A DNA stretch of 52,318 nucleotides from Candidatus Heimdallarchaeota archaeon (GTDB taxonomy: Archaea; Asgardarchaeota; Heimdallarchaeia; JABLTI01). Position 1 is the stretch's first letter, and each line of letters opens with the position of its first letter. A program made the translations under genes and the position numbers. The notes beneath the pieces were generated by a model, which searched no databases, was not told the DNA's origin, and saw only the letters and a program-made list of their open reading frames with translations. The stretch spans positions 1-52,318 of the forward strand of contig JAHLVW010000022.1 in assembly GCA_019058275.1 (NCBI GenBank), in the 5' to 3' direction. Below, piece after piece: positions 1 through 11,078 of this stretch.

Positions 1-1000
1 GTCCATTAGTTTCATTACTCCAAACTTCTAATCCATCTTTATCCAAACAATAGATAATCCCACCAATTAAACCTTGATCATTACAGCTTACAATTACTTC
101 TAAATTACCATCCGCATCTAAATCACCTATTGCTGGGGCTGAATCTACAAAACCATTTGCCTTAAATTCCCAAACTTTGTCACCATTACTGTTTATACAT
201 GTAACATTATTACTCAAAGCTCCAAATACTATTTCAAGACCAGGATCAGATGTTATATCTGCAACAGAAGGTGAACAGTAAAATATTGGAGCACCAGCTG
301 AAAAGGTCCAGATTTCAGTACCATTTTCATCGAAGCAATAAACACTATCAGTCGCATCTAAAGAACAAATAATAACTTCCTTTTCACCATCCAGATTAAG
401 ATCAGCTATAGCTGCTGAGCCATATATTGGACCAGATAATAGTGAACTCCATGTTTCATTACCTGTGTTATCTAAACAATAAACATAAGAGTCTTCTGAA
501 CCAAAAATAATATCTAAATACCCATCTTGATCTAAATCTGCTATTGCTGGAGCAGAATCGATAGCTCCTGTAGGATCAGTAAAATTCCACAATGAGTTAC
601 CATTACTATCTAAACAATAGAGTTTGCCACTATTATCCCCAAATAGAATTTCTAAATCACCATCATCATCCAAATCGCCTACCGATGGAGCTGAATACTG
701 AATATCATTATCAGCATAGAAACTCCAAAGTTCTCTTCCATCCTCTTCCAAGCAATATAGATAGTTATCTAAGGAGCCAATTAAAACTTCATATATTCCG
801 TCTTTGTTAAGATCAACGATAGTTGGAGAAGAATATATTTGACCTGTACTATCAAAAGACCAATTTTGCGATTTACCTATTACTAAAATTCCTACAGATT
901 GATATTTTTCATCATTTGGCTTTCTAAGAATATTTTCGTTGAAAGCAATAACAGAAATAACTAACAAAGTAACTAGAACTAATGATTTTTTATTTTTCAT
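1..1000 (-). CDS. Secreted VCBS/PQQ-like beta-propeller surface protein (C-terminus outside the window)
   Basis: The reading frame is open from an ATG at 998-1000 to the window edge, giving 333 codons with the C-terminus missing. The start has a good Shine-Dalgarno site (AGGAG, 9 bases upstream). The N-terminus (MKNKKSLVLVTLLVISVIAF) is a signal peptide. At least six repeats of about 45 residues follow. Each has a calcium-loop-like segment of the type DLDxDGxLEIxFG, then YCLDxxGxxxWxF, the pattern of FG-GAP/VCBS and PQQ-like propeller blades. The same blades occur in the genes at 28471-30294 and 31122-32795, so the missing C-terminus probably carries a similar stalk and membrane anchor. Role inferred: cell-surface ligand binding or adhesion. 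No ligand can be named. Confidence 0.78.
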   Translation of the reverse strand, partial: MKNKKSLVLVTLLVISVIAFNENILRKPNDEKYQSVGILVIGKSQNWSFDSTGQIYSSPTIVDLNKDGIYEVLIGSLDNYLYCLEEDGRELWSFYADNDIQYSAPSVGDLDDDGDLEILFGDNSGKLYCLDSNGNSLWNFTDPTGAIDSAPAIADLDQDGYLDIIFGSEDSYVYCLDNTGNETWSSLLSGPIYGSAAIADLNLDGEKEVIICSLDATDSVYCFDENGTEIWTFSAGAPIFYCSPSVADITSDPGLEIVFGALSNNVTCINSNGDKVWEFKANGFVDSAPAIGDLDADGNLEVIVSCNDQGLIGGIIYCLDKDGLEVWSNETNG

Positions 1001-1226
1001 TTTTAGAATCTCCTAGGAAGAGTTGATTTATAATAGCTACAACTTCTTTATAATCTCAAGATTAGCTATATCTTCTTTTCAACCTTTATAGCATTTTTGA
1101 AATTGTCAAATTCCGTACTAAATTCTTCTTTTAAACAAATTAAAACATCGCGCAAAATACATGAAAAAACAAAAACTATTTCTGTAGTGAATTCTTTCAT
1201 TTTCAGCATTAAAGAAAACGGTTGAA

Positions 1227-2240
1227 ATGATTTTGAAGAAAGTGGTAATTGCTGGAACAATACGAGCAGATAATGGACTGCCAATGGGCATAAAAATGCT
1301 AATGGAAGATAGAAGTGCTATAGATGCAGTTGAAGAAACCATCAAAATGGTAGAAGATAATACTGATGATTGGACAGTTGGTTCAGGGGGATTACCTAAT
1401 CTTCTTGGCGAGGTAGAATTAGACGCTTCTATAATGGATGGTCGAACACTGAAAGCAGGAGCAGTTGCTGGAATTAAAGGTTATAAGAATCCTATTTCAG
1501 TTGCTAGAAAGATTATGGAAGAAACACCCCATGTTCTCTTAGTAGGAGAGGGAGCAGAACAGTTTGCTCAAGTCATGGGTTGCGAAAAAGCAGATTTGCT
1601 TACAGAGAATACAAGAGATCTGCATAGGGACTTTTTAGAAGGTAAAGGAATCATCGAAAAATCCTATGATACAGAAGAAACAATGAAGACAAAGGAACGC
1701 TACTTCAAATCTTTTCAACGAATGGTAAAAGATAGCAATTTAATGGAATGGTATGATAGATACGTTCACAGCAATCATGGGACAGTAAATATTCTAGCTA
1801 AAGACAGTAATGGTGACATTTGTTGTGGTGTGTCTACAAGTGGATTGTCATTTAAATTTCCAGGTAGAGCAGGAGATTCACCGATAATAGGTGCAGGTAA
1901 CTATGCAGATAATCGTTACGGTGCTGCTGCATGTGTCGGTGTTGGGGAACTAGTAATGCGATTAGCATTAGCACGAATAGCTGTATATGAACTATCAAAA
2001 GGAGCAACTGCAGAAGAAGCAGCAATAAATGCAATAAAATCGATGGTAGATTTAGCACCAGATAAAGGATCAGTTTCAATTTTAGTGATGGATAAAGAAG
2101 GAAATGTTGTTGCAGCATGCAATTGGAAAGATTATTACTATTGGTTAGCAACCAGTGAAAATCCAACACCAGAGAAAAAAGATTGTATTTTCGTAGATTT
2201 AGAACTTTTAGAAAAAGATGGTGTGGGATATCATCGCTAG
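1227..2240 (+). CDS. Ntn-hydrolase of the glycosylasparaginase / isoaspartyl peptidase (asparaginase 2) family
   Basis: The protein has 337 residues. The family is made as a precursor that cleaves itself in front of a threonine, which becomes the catalytic nucleophile. Here that residue is T186 in HGTVNIL. The downstream GDSPIIGAGNYAD stretch (about residues 217-229) matches the substrate loop of glycosylasparaginases better than that of plant-type asparaginases. No signal peptide is visible, so it is probably cytoplasmic. Likely reaction: hydrolysis of N4-GlcNAc-asparagine, asparagine or isoaspartyl peptides. Substrate choice cannot be settled from sequence. The gene stands alone, divergent from the propeller gene at 1-1000 and convergent with the next gene, with a shared hairpin between them. 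The ribosome-binding site is weak. Confidence 0.9.
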   Translation: MILKKVVIAGTIRADNGLPMGIKMLMEDRSAIDAVEETIKMVEDNTDDWTVGSGGLPNLLGEVELDASIMDGRTLKAGAVAGIKGYKNPISVARKIMEETPHVLLVGEGAEQFAQVMGCEKADLLTENTRDLHRDFLEGKGIIEKSYDTEETMKTKERYFKSFQRMVKDSNLMEWYDRYVHSNHGTVNILAKDSNGDICCGVSTSGLSFKFPGRAGDSPIIGAGNYADNRYGAAACVGVGELVMRLALARIAVYELSKGATAEEAAINAIKSMVDLAPDKGSVSILVMDKEGNVVAACNWKDYYYWLATSENPTPEKKDCIFVDLELLEKDGVGYHR

Positions 2241-2264
2241 AAACAAGAAAAAAAGAAAGAATTA

Positions 2265-2284
2265 GAGACGTTATCTAACGTCTC
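2265..2284. terminator. Bidirectional hairpin terminator between convergent genes
   Basis: A perfect 8-bp stem (GAGACGTT / AACGTCTC) with a 4-base loop lies between the stop codons at 2240 and 2293. On the minus strand it is followed by a T-rich tract. The same hairpin, with the same flanking A/G-rich run, recurs at 5178-5197 after the next paralogue, so it was copied with the gene. Confidence 0.7.
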
Positions 2285-2292
2285 AAGTTTTG

Positions 2293-5032
2293 CTATCGCG
2301 TTGGAACTTTTCGTTTTCTTACCATTACAAAGACAACTATGATAACAGCAATGAGTACTAAGCCACCACCTATAATGACATAAACCCACCATGGAACATT
2401 CGTTGCTGGGATTTCTACTGTGATATCTACGACATCGCTCCAATCACTGGCAAGACCAAAATCGTCTACAGCCCGGGCTCGGAAGTAATACGTTCCATCC
2501 GTTAATCCAGTTACTTCTTGTGATAACCCAGAAGCATTGTAATCAGTTGGTGTAGCGAATCCAATTTCACTATCTACTTGCAATTCGTAGTGATCAATTG
2601 TTCCATCATCTGTGCTTGCATTCCACGTTATTACAACGCTACTATCATTGATAACATTCCCAGGATCGTAAATACCTGGAATTGTTGGTTGTTCATTGTA
2701 GAAGTAATCAATTGTTATTTCATATAAACGAGCACTTTGATCCCTTGGTCTAGTAAATTCTGCTCTCCAACGAAGGTCATTACCAGGATTGGCAAAAATA
2801 TGTTCAACACCTGAAACAACTGCTTCCCAGTGTGCTCCTCCATCAGCAGACATGAAATATTCGATATATGTTCCTAATGGAATTCGATCGTCTTTGTCCA
2901 ATGTTGCTCTATAAATGATATCATCTCCAGAATCAATTTCAAGAGATTGAGCAAAGGAAGTGCCAGGAATGAAAGTATCAGCAGCACTGCAGAAATGTCG
3001 AAGAGTTACAAGAGATGTTTGATTAGCAACGTATGTGTAATCTCCTGATGCAGTAACTTGTATAGCTCCAGAAGGAGCTGAATAGTTACTATGTAGTTTA
3101 AAGTCATAAACATCAGTTATATTATAGAGTCGAACTCCTTTTGTTAATTCAGCACTCATAGTATATCTGCCAAAATTCCATACACCCCATGAAGTAGTTG
3201 TTTCATAATCTGGATAGGTGATTGATGTTGGATCAGAAACATTGTGAACTGCTAACCATCCACCAGCACCAAGATATGCTAAATCACCAACGACTTGAAT
3301 ATCATACATAGGTGTAGTTCTTAGCAAGCTATCATCTAAAGCAGGACTAGTAAAATCAGTTACTTTATAACAACTGAATGTATCAGAACCAGCAGAAACT
3401 CCTTCGACCATATAAACATGTGTACCTTGAGTCCAAATAGCAGTATTATTTTGATGAATACCAGGGATGTAATTTACTAATATATCATTCACTGAATGAT
3501 CTGTAACGTTCCATATTGTGAAACCTGTAGTAAATGACGCATACATAATTTCTCCATGAACAAACACATCATGAAAACCACTGCCAAGAAAGTAATTTAT
3601 TTCTTTAATATCTGTTGGATCTGAAACATCGAAAATGAATGGACCAGCTTTGCATATTGCGTAAAGGAATTTTCCATTGATATCAAGTTTTCTTATATCA
3701 TAACCTGGTCCAGTGATATAATTGTCTAGTAATATTGGTTGTAGTGGATTTCTAACATCAACGGCGTATACTCCATCTTCTCCACCAGCAATATAAGCAA
3801 TGCCATCAACCACTCTTACATCCCAGATTTCTGGTGCTTCGAATGGATTTGGGTACCATGAATTGCTAAAATTAGCCATGTAACCAATTTGAACGGAGTA
3901 AATACCATCTTGTGTTCCAGCAATTAAATCTCCGCCAAAAAGTGCGACATCATAAGTGTATGGTATTGGTGATATTTCTGTTACGACTGAGATATGATGT
4001 GGATCAAATACATCACAGACTTGCACTTTTCCAGCACCATCAGCAATGAAAAGTGTTCTACCTTGTTTGACTAATTTTTGTGCATGACCGGGAGTATCAT
4101 AAGTACTTGTTATTGTTGGATTTGTAGGATCGCGGATATCAATAACATGCACACCTGCTGGACCATCAGCTAAGTAAGCAAATCCTCCATCAACAATAAC
4201 ATCAGTAGCGTTACCTGGTGTATCAATATATCCAATTTCAGTTGGGTGTGCTTTATTTGTAATATTAAGCATATAGAATCCTTCTGTACTAGCAGCAATA
4301 TAAGCTACTCCACCATTTACTGTTAATCCTAATGACAGATTACAATCCCAAGCACAGCTAACATACGAACCTACAACAAAAGGATTTTCTAGGTCCACGT
4401 AACGCAATGATCGATTACCATCATCATTGAATGAAGTATAGTATGCAAGATGACCATATAGTTCAATATCAGTGACAAAATTGTCTGAACCATGCACCCA
4501 CTTCCATTGTGGATTAAAGGGATCTGTAACATCTTGAATGACTATTGCATCACTAACCATTGTATGAAACTGTCCTGCAACTAGTGTGTCTCCTTCAACA
4601 TCAATAGCTTTAGTTTGCATGAATGATGCATCATCTTCAACTCCTTGAAGTTTAATGTCGGAAAGGTCATTGATATTTAGAATGGTGACTGCATCAGTTT
4701 GAGATGTATTGTACAGCCCTAAGTAAGCTTTTCTACCTTGAACTTCTACATCAACAACTGGTGATTCGGTATAATAGTGATCTAAGATATCCCAGGAAAA
4801 ATCACGTTCATTAGTAACTGTTCCTGTCCCCCACCCAAAAGCGGTGCTCGCACCGTCTAAATAGGTTGTGTCTTCGAAATCCTCAGCAAAGGCACCAAAG
4901 CTCTTTTTTGAGAATTCGCTATTAGTAAAAAAATTTTGCGTTCCAGTCAAAGAAGGAACAAAGATACTTGTGAGCGAGAATAAGCTTAGCACCCACAAAG
5001 TGAGAAAAAAATCTTATCCTTAATGAATCCAT
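2293..5032 (-). CDS. LVIVD-repeat beta-propeller surface protein with FN3 domain and C-terminal membrane anchor (frameshift in signal peptide)
   Basis: Residues up to about 720 are LVIVD-type propeller blades of the form VxGxxAYLADGxxGVHVIDIRDPTNP. An FN3-like domain follows at about 765-862 (DHYELQVD, TYYFRARAVDD). The protein ends in one transmembrane helix and a basic tail (MVRKRKVPTR). It is expected to be exported and anchored facing outward. An uninterrupted frame starts only at a TTG at 4998 (901 residues), which cuts off half the signal peptide. An ATG at 5032, preceded by GAGGG, reads MDSLRIRFF, and dropping one base from the A7 run at 5005-5011 joins it to the TTG frame and restores a normal signal peptide. 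The true start is therefore probably 5032, with a one-base homopolymer error or a switchable tract. First of three tandem paralogues. Confidence 0.85.
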
Positions 5033-5177
5033 TTTAAACCCTCATATATATAAAAATATATGATAATAAACAGACAAATGATTTATAATAAAAGAGTATC
5101 GAAAAAGGACATCTTAATATCTAATATAGCACAAATTTTTTTTGAAAAATTAGATTTGAGAAAAAAAGAAAGAAATG

Positions 5178-5197
5178 GAGACGTTATCTAACGTCTC
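5178..5197 (-). terminator. Hairpin terminator after the second LVIVD gene
   Basis: The same 8-bp stem as at 2265-2284 (GAGACGTT / AACGTCTC), just downstream of the minus-strand stop at 5206. On the minus strand it is followed by a long T/C-rich run. It supports tandem duplication of this gene with its 3' flank. Confidence 0.65.
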
Positions 5198-5205
5198 ATG
5201 TTTTA

Positions 5206-7969
5206 CTATCTTGTTACTACCTTGCGTTTTCTTACGACAACTATCACAACAACAATTGCTATTATTAATAGAAGTCCACCACCAGCAATGACATAAGCCC
5301 ACCAAGGTATATTAATTGCTGAGATATCTATATCAAGGTCTACAATATCACTCCAAGAACCTGGTAATCCATAATTGTCAACCGCTCGAACTCTGAAATA
5401 GTATGTTCCACTCGTTAAATCAGAAACTACTTGTGAAAGGTCAGATGTATTCCAACTATCAAATGGTGTAGCAAAGGATGTTTCATTATCAACTTGTAGT
5501 TCATAATGATCAATTGTTCCATCGTCTGTGCTTGCAGTCCAGTTTATCATTACACTGCTTACCTCACTTACATCTCCAGGGTCAGAAAGTGTAGGTTCAC
5601 TTGGAGGTTCGTTGTAATCATAATCAATTTCTATCTCATAAATATGAGAACTTCGATCGCTTGGTCCAGCTATTACTGCATGCCAGCGAAGATCGTTGCC
5701 AGGATTTGCGAATATGTGTTTAACGCCAGGAATGACTGCTTCCCAATGAGTACCAGCATCAGCTGACATGAGATAATTAATGTTGGAACCATCAGGAATA
5801 AAGTCAACAGAATCAAGTGTTGCATTATAAATCATCAAATCTGTGGAATCAATTTCAGTAGATTGTGCTATTTGAGTTCCTGGAATGAAGGTTGCTCCAG
5901 CACTCTCAAAATGACGCAAAATAATCAAAGAGGTTTTGTTTGCAACATACGTGTAATCACCATGCGTTGAAACTTGCAATGCACTTGTAGCATCTGAATA
6001 AGTGCTGATTATTGGGGCAAAATTAACATCAGTGTTATTAACTAAAGATACCCCCTCAAAAGAATCTGCACTAATACAATAGGGACCAAATCCCCATGCA
6101 CCATAAGATTCACCATTTGTCCAAGCAAAAGGAGGGAAGAATGGATTAGTAGGATCTGATAAATTATAAACTATCATCCAATCTTTATCGGATGTATAGG
6201 CTATATCACCATCTACAAATATATCATAAAATTGGGCATCTACTGATTCTGATCCTACTAAGATTTCATTAGCAATATCTGAAATATCATAAACGTAAAG
6301 ACATGTTGTTATGGGACCACCAGCGATATTTTCCACTACATATAAATTAGGACCTTGAACCCAAAGAGCAGTCACATTAGTAAAGATGTCAAAGAAACTA
6401 TAGACTCCAGGAATGTTGTATGGGTCAGTTATATTAAAGATATAAATACCATAAGGTCCATCAGCCACGTAAGCCATGTCACCTGAAACGACAACATCAG
6501 TAGGCATATGTAAGAACAATATTGTCCATCAATTGGATATTTGTGGGATCACTGACATCATAGATACGCAAACCACCACTAGGAAGTCCATAATCAGCAA
6601 CGTATGCATAGTTTCCTCGAACATCTAGCTTTCGGTAGTAGGGATCAACTCCTTCGACAATTTGGTCCAGCAAGATTGGGTAATTTGGATTACTAACATC
6701 TAAAGTATATAATCCGTCTGAACCACCAACAACGTAAGCAATATTTCCTTGAACTCGAACATCTGTAGCATTTAGTGTTGAAAATGGATTATCATACCAC
6801 ATACTTGAAAAGTCACCAACAAAACCAATATGATAAGTATATACACCACTAGCTGTGCCTACAACTAAATCTCCACCATAAAGGTCTAAGTCATAAACAT
6901 AAGGAAGTGGTTGCATCTCAGTTACGAATAGTGGATTAGACGGGTCTGCAACATCTAATACTTGAACACCACCAGTACCATCTGCAACGAAAAGAGTATT
7001 TCCTTGTTTTACCAGACGTCTTGCATTGCCAGGAGTATTATAGCTACCTACTATCGTAGGATTGTTAGGATTTCTAACATCAATTACATGCACACCTTCA
7101 GAACCATCTGCAAGATATGCTAATCCACCATCAACGATAACATCAGTAGCATTTCCTGGAGTATCAACAAATCCATATTCAAATGATCTATGCTTATTGG
7201 CAATATTAAGAACATAGAATCCTTCAAAACTAGCAGCAACATAAGCAATATCTCCTTCAACTTCTAATCCCAATGCTTGATCTGATGTCCAATTATTATT
7301 TATGTTCACCAAATTAGCAGGATCTTCAGCGTCAAGTACTCCAATTGATTTACCATCAGATGCTCCATATTCTGTAAAGTAAACTAAATTCCCCTCAGCA
7401 TCGATATCGGTTACTAGTCCACTAGTAACTATATTATCATACCATCCAATATTGTATGGATCCGTAGCATCATATGTCATAAGAAATTGTGCTGGAGTTA
7501 TAGCAAAATCCTTTCCTACATAAATAACGTCGCCATCTACATCTATAGTCATAGTCCCACTATAAATGTTCATTGTGTCTGTAACTTGTAGGTTATACAT
7601 GTCACTTAAATCAATTATTTTTAAGTCATCTATTGGACTTGCATAATCTAGACATGCAATGTATGCTTTCCTTCCTTGTACTTCCAATCCAGTTACTGGA
7701 TTAGGAGTAGCCAAGAAATCCAATAATTCCCAAGTATAATTTCTTGGTTTTAAAACAGTACCAGATCCCCAACCATAAGCATCTGTAGCACCGCCATCTC
7801 TAAAGGTTGTTGTAGTAAAATCCTCAGTAAAGGTATCAGAACTTTTTACATTTAGGAAGTTACTGTAATTATCAGAAATAGCACTTGCAGGTAAAAATAA
7901 CACCATGGTTATAGGAAATAGTAAAATGACAAAAAGTGCAAAGCACTTCAATAATGCTTTAGAATTCAT
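5206..7969 (-). CDS. LVIVD-repeat beta-propeller surface protein with FN3 domain and membrane anchor (one frameshift near 6505-6515)
   Basis: Two overlapping frames make up one gene. Positions 7969-6497 encode the signal peptide (MNSKALLKCFALFVILLF) and the first propeller half. Positions 6519-5206 encode the second half, the FN3-like domain, the transmembrane helix and the tail VVVRKRKVVTR. Joined, they give about 920 residues, matching the intact paralogue at 8100-10844 domain by domain. Removing one T of the GTTCTT at about 6510 (minus strand) fuses NIVL directly to HMPTDVVVSGD. Read as two genes, the second would lack any export signal, which argues for one gene. Whether the break is a sequencing error or a real mutation cannot be seen. 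Expected location: outer face of the cell membrane. Confidence 0.82.
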
Positions 7970-8068
7970 AATTGTATTACTCTCAATTTAATTTTATAAA
8001 AGATACGATGGGTGATAAAAGATAAAAGGCTTTCGTAGAGATCAAAACAATGGTTAAAATAAAAGAAA

Positions 8069-8091
8069 AAAGATGCTAAGAATGCATCTTT
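8069..8091 (-). terminator. Hairpin terminator after the third LVIVD gene
   Basis: AAAGATGC and GCATCTTT form an 8-bp stem with a 7-base loop just past the minus-strand stop at 8100. On that strand it is followed by a T-rich run. Confidence 0.6.
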
Positions 8092-8099
8092 GTGTAAAA

Positions 8100-10844
8100 T
8101 TATCTTGTTGGAGTTCTTTTCTTCCGACGAACGACCAGAGAAATAACTACTATTAAGACCACTATTACTAGTAATCCTCCGCCTATAATAAGACCAATCC
8201 ATAAAGTAGCTAGTTTAACAGTTGTTGATTCAACATTGCTCCAATCGCTTACTACACCATAATTGTCAACAGCCCGTACCCGGAAGAAGAATGTTCCTTT
8301 GCCTAAACCGAATACCGATTTACTAGTTCCTTGTGCAGTCATATTCTTTAGAATAGTACCAAATGTATTCGAATCACTTATTTGAAGTTCATAATGGTCA
8401 ACATTATCGTCAGTATCGTTACTTTCACTCCATTCTAACTTGAAAATACCAGTGAACTTCTCAGCACCTAATGCAGTAAGTGTAGGAATAGAAGGTGAAT
8501 AATTAATAGTATAATCTATTGACATAGCATAAATGTGAACACTGCGATCTTTTGGACCAGTAATGACTACGCGCCAACGTAAATCATAACCTGAATCATT
8601 GAAGACATGAGCTACTCCTAGAGTTACAACTTCCCAAGTTGTTCCACCGTCTACAGACATGGAATATTCAACAGTAGTTCCAGCTGGAACGTAATGTCCA
8701 ACATCAAGAGTTGCTTCAGAAACTAAACCGGGAACATTAACCTTCAAAGATTGAGCAGTTGTTGTATCAGCAATATAAGTATCTCCTGCGCTTTCAAAGT
8801 GACGGAGAATAACCAAACTTGTTTTGTTAGCTACGTAAGTGTAATCCCCATGAGTTGTTACTTGTAACGCATTTGTAGCATTTGGATAGATGCTCATTCT
8901 GGGATCAATAGCATATGGATTATTACAATTGACCATTGACACACCCTCATCCGAATCTGCACTGAGACAGTAAGGACCAAATCCCCAAACACCAAGAGAA
9001 TTTCCAAAAGTGAAAGTAGTGAAATAGGGACCAACTGGATTAGTAACATTGTAAAGTATCATCCATGCTTTATCTGCTGTATACGCCACATCACCATCAA
9101 CATATATATCATTGAATTGGGCATCTACACTTGCTGATCCTATAAAAACAGGAGCAGCGAGATTGGTAATGTCATAGATATAGAGACTATTTACTATTGG
9201 ACCACCTGGTATATTATCTACCACGTACAAATGCACTCCTTGTACCCAAATAGCAGTAAGATTCGCAGTACCAATAAAATTATTCGAAAGAACAACAGGG
9301 ACATATGGATTAGAGATATTTAATATAGCAAAACCTGTTGTAAAGGATACGAACTCCAATTCGCCTATAGAGAACATATCTTCTAATAATCCTCCAATAG
9401 TAAAGCTCCTAAATTCAATATCGGAGGGATCTGAAATATCAAAGAGATAGATACCACTGTCATCAACACAGTGAGCGAAATTTCCATCAACATCTAGTTT
9501 CTTAAAACTTTCAGATGGAGCTATTGTAAAGTGATCAAGAAGAATCGGATTGTTTGGATCTTGTACATTTAATGTATAAAATCCATCAGGACCTCCAGCA
9601 ATATAAGCGATATCTCCTTTAACTCTGACATCCCAAACTTGTAGGTCTGAAAAGGTATTTTCGTAAGCATAGTGCTTCAGATTTGTCACTCCTAAACCAG
9701 CGCAAATGTTGAAAGTGTAGACACCTTCTTCTGTACCTACTACTAGGATTCCTCCATAGAGTTCCACACAGTAAGTATACTGTAGTGAACTATCAGAAAC
9801 ATATGAAGGATTATTCGGATCAGCAACATCTAAAACTAGTACACCACCAAGTCCGTCTGCGACAAACAAAGTTTTACCTTGTAAGACCAAATCTATAGCA
9901 TTTCCTGGAGTATCATATTGTCCCAATATTGCTATGTTAGTAGGATCTCTTACATCAATAGTAAATACACCTGCATCCCCTGCTGCAACATAAGCTATAC
10001 CACCATCAACAATAACATCAGTAACGTTACCAGATAATGCTAAATGATCACTCTCAACAGGATGGTGTTTGTTAGTAGCGTTTAAAACGTAGAATCCCTC
10101 ATCGCTAGCTGCAACGTAAACGATTTGTCCTTGAACAGCAAGTCCTAAAGCTTTATTTGAACCCCAATCACAAGTCACTAAATCTAGAAACAAGGGATCT
10201 TCAGTATTAAGAATTCGTAAAGATTTTCCACCAGTAGCATTATAGTTTACAAAGTAAATTAAATGCCCATTTGCTTCTATATCGGTGATAGCTCCATCTA
10301 GCAATCCCCACCCATTTGGATTTGTTGGATTGAAAGGATCAGAGATATCAAAAACAACAATGGAATAACCAACAACTGATACTTGTCCAGCATAGAGATA
10401 ATCTCCATTAGCTTCTACAGCCAACGTATTAATCCATGAATTTTCTCCACCTGTTTTTTTAATATCTGATGAATTTTCAAGATTCAGAATTGTAAGTGAA
10501 TCAATACCAGCTGTTGTGTTATACACACTCGCATAGGCTTTTTTGCCTTGAACATCTAGATCAACTACTGGATCTTCAGTTTCAAAATAGTCCAATTGCG
10601 ACCAAGAAAAGTTTCTTGTATTTGTAATTGTTCCAGTTCCCCATCCCCAAGCATCTGTTTCTCCAGCATCCATGTAAGTATCATTTGTAAAGTCTTCTAC
10701 AAAGATTTCATTTGCCATTTTTGTAATTCCTCCATATGAAGGAACTACTGCATTCGTTGAATTAGTCATTGTTAAACAAGTTGTTAAAGGGAGAATAATG
10801 ATTAGGAATAAGGAAATTAAAAATTGTTTATTACTAATTTTCAT
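8100..10844 (-). CDS. LVIVD-repeat beta-propeller surface protein with FN3 domain and membrane anchor (intact)
   Basis: The intact member of the tandem trio, about 914 residues. The start at 10844 gives a clean signal peptide (MKISNKQFLISLFLIIILPL) and has GGTTGA about 7 bases upstream; longer starts at 10859 or 10883 only add a polar extension. After a conserved first segment (WGWGTGTITNTRNFSW) come repeated blades with the LVIVD pattern, then an FN3-like domain (HYELQISD, FFFRVRAVDNYG). It ends in a transmembrane helix (IGLIIGGGLLVIVVLIVVIS) with tail RRKKRTPTR. The same N-terminal motif in all three paralogues shows duplication. LVIVD proteins are common on archaeal and bacterial surfaces, but their ligands are mostly unknown. 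Confidence 0.9.
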   Translation of the reverse strand: MKISNKQFLISLFLIIILPLTTCLTMTNSTNAVVPSYGGITKMANEIFVEDFTNDTYMDAGETDAWGWGTGTITNTRNFSWSQLDYFETEDPVVDLDVQGKKAYASVYNTTAGIDSLTILNLENSSDIKKTGGENSWINTLAVEANGDYLYAGQVSVVGYSIVVFDISDPFNPTNPNGWGLLDGAITDIEANGHLIYFVNYNATGGKSLRILNTEDPLFLDLVTCDWGSNKALGLAVQGQIVYVAASDEGFYVLNATNKHHPVESDHLALSGNVTDVIVDGGIAYVAAGDAGVFTIDVRDPTNIAILGQYDTPGNAIDLVLQGKTLFVADGLGGVLVLDVADPNNPSYVSDSSLQYTYCVELYGGILVVGTEEGVYTFNICAGLGVTNLKHYAYENTFSDLQVWDVRVKGDIAYIAGGPDGFYTLNVQDPNNPILLDHFTIAPSESFKKLDVDGNFAHCVDDSGIYLFDISDPSDIEFRSFTIGGLLEDMFSIGELEFVSFTTGFAILNISNPYVPVVLSNNFIGTANLTAIWVQGVHLYVVDNIPGGPIVNSLYIYDITNLAAPVFIGSASVDAQFNDIYVDGDVAYTADKAWMILYNVTNPVGPYFTTFTFGNSLGVWGFGPYCLSADSDEGVSMVNCNNPYAIDPRMSIYPNATNALQVTTHGDYTYVANKTSLVILRHFESAGDTYIADTTTAQSLKVNVPGLVSEATLDVGHYVPAGTTVEYSMSVDGGTTWEVVTLGVAHVFNDSGYDLRWRVVITGPKDRSVHIYAMSIDYTINYSPSIPTLTALGAEKFTGIFKLEWSESNDTDDNVDHYELQISDSNTFGTILKNMTAQGTSKSVFGLGKGTFFFRVRAVDNYGVVSDWSNVESTTVKLATLWIGLIIGGGLLVIVVLIVVISLVVRRKKRTPTR

Positions 10845-10918
10845 TTTTAATTCAACCATAAAATAACTGTATAAAAGATACATTAGATAATAGATGATAA
10901 AAAATTATTGCACTTACC

Positions 10919-10952
10919 TTAAAAGGAACTATTGATTTTAGTTCCCTTTTAA
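10919..10952. repeat. Inverted repeat upstream of the LVIVD gene (possible operator)
   Basis: Arms TTAAAAGGAACTA and TAGTTCCCTTTTAA (one extra C) are separated by 7 bases. It lies about 75 bases upstream of the minus-strand start at 10844 and no gene ends here, so a regulatory role for that gene is more likely than termination. Function is inferred. Confidence 0.4.
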
Positions 10953-11078
10953 TAAAGACAAGATTTTTTACTATCTAAGATAATAATGAAACACCTAAAC
11001 GGTAAATTCAAATGAGGGATAATAATTAGCTCTGATGATACTAGTATTTATACAGCAGCTGCTCGAAAAGCTTTTGTT

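Noticed and set aside
1852..2169. Leucine-rich frame on the minus strand inside the asparaginase gene
   Set aside because: Antisense shadow of a clear enzyme gene, with skewed composition.
6497..6519. Two separate overlapping genes, 7969-6497 and 6519-5206
   Set aside because: The second lacks a signal peptide and ribosome site, and the two together match one intact paralogue; one frameshifted gene is simpler.
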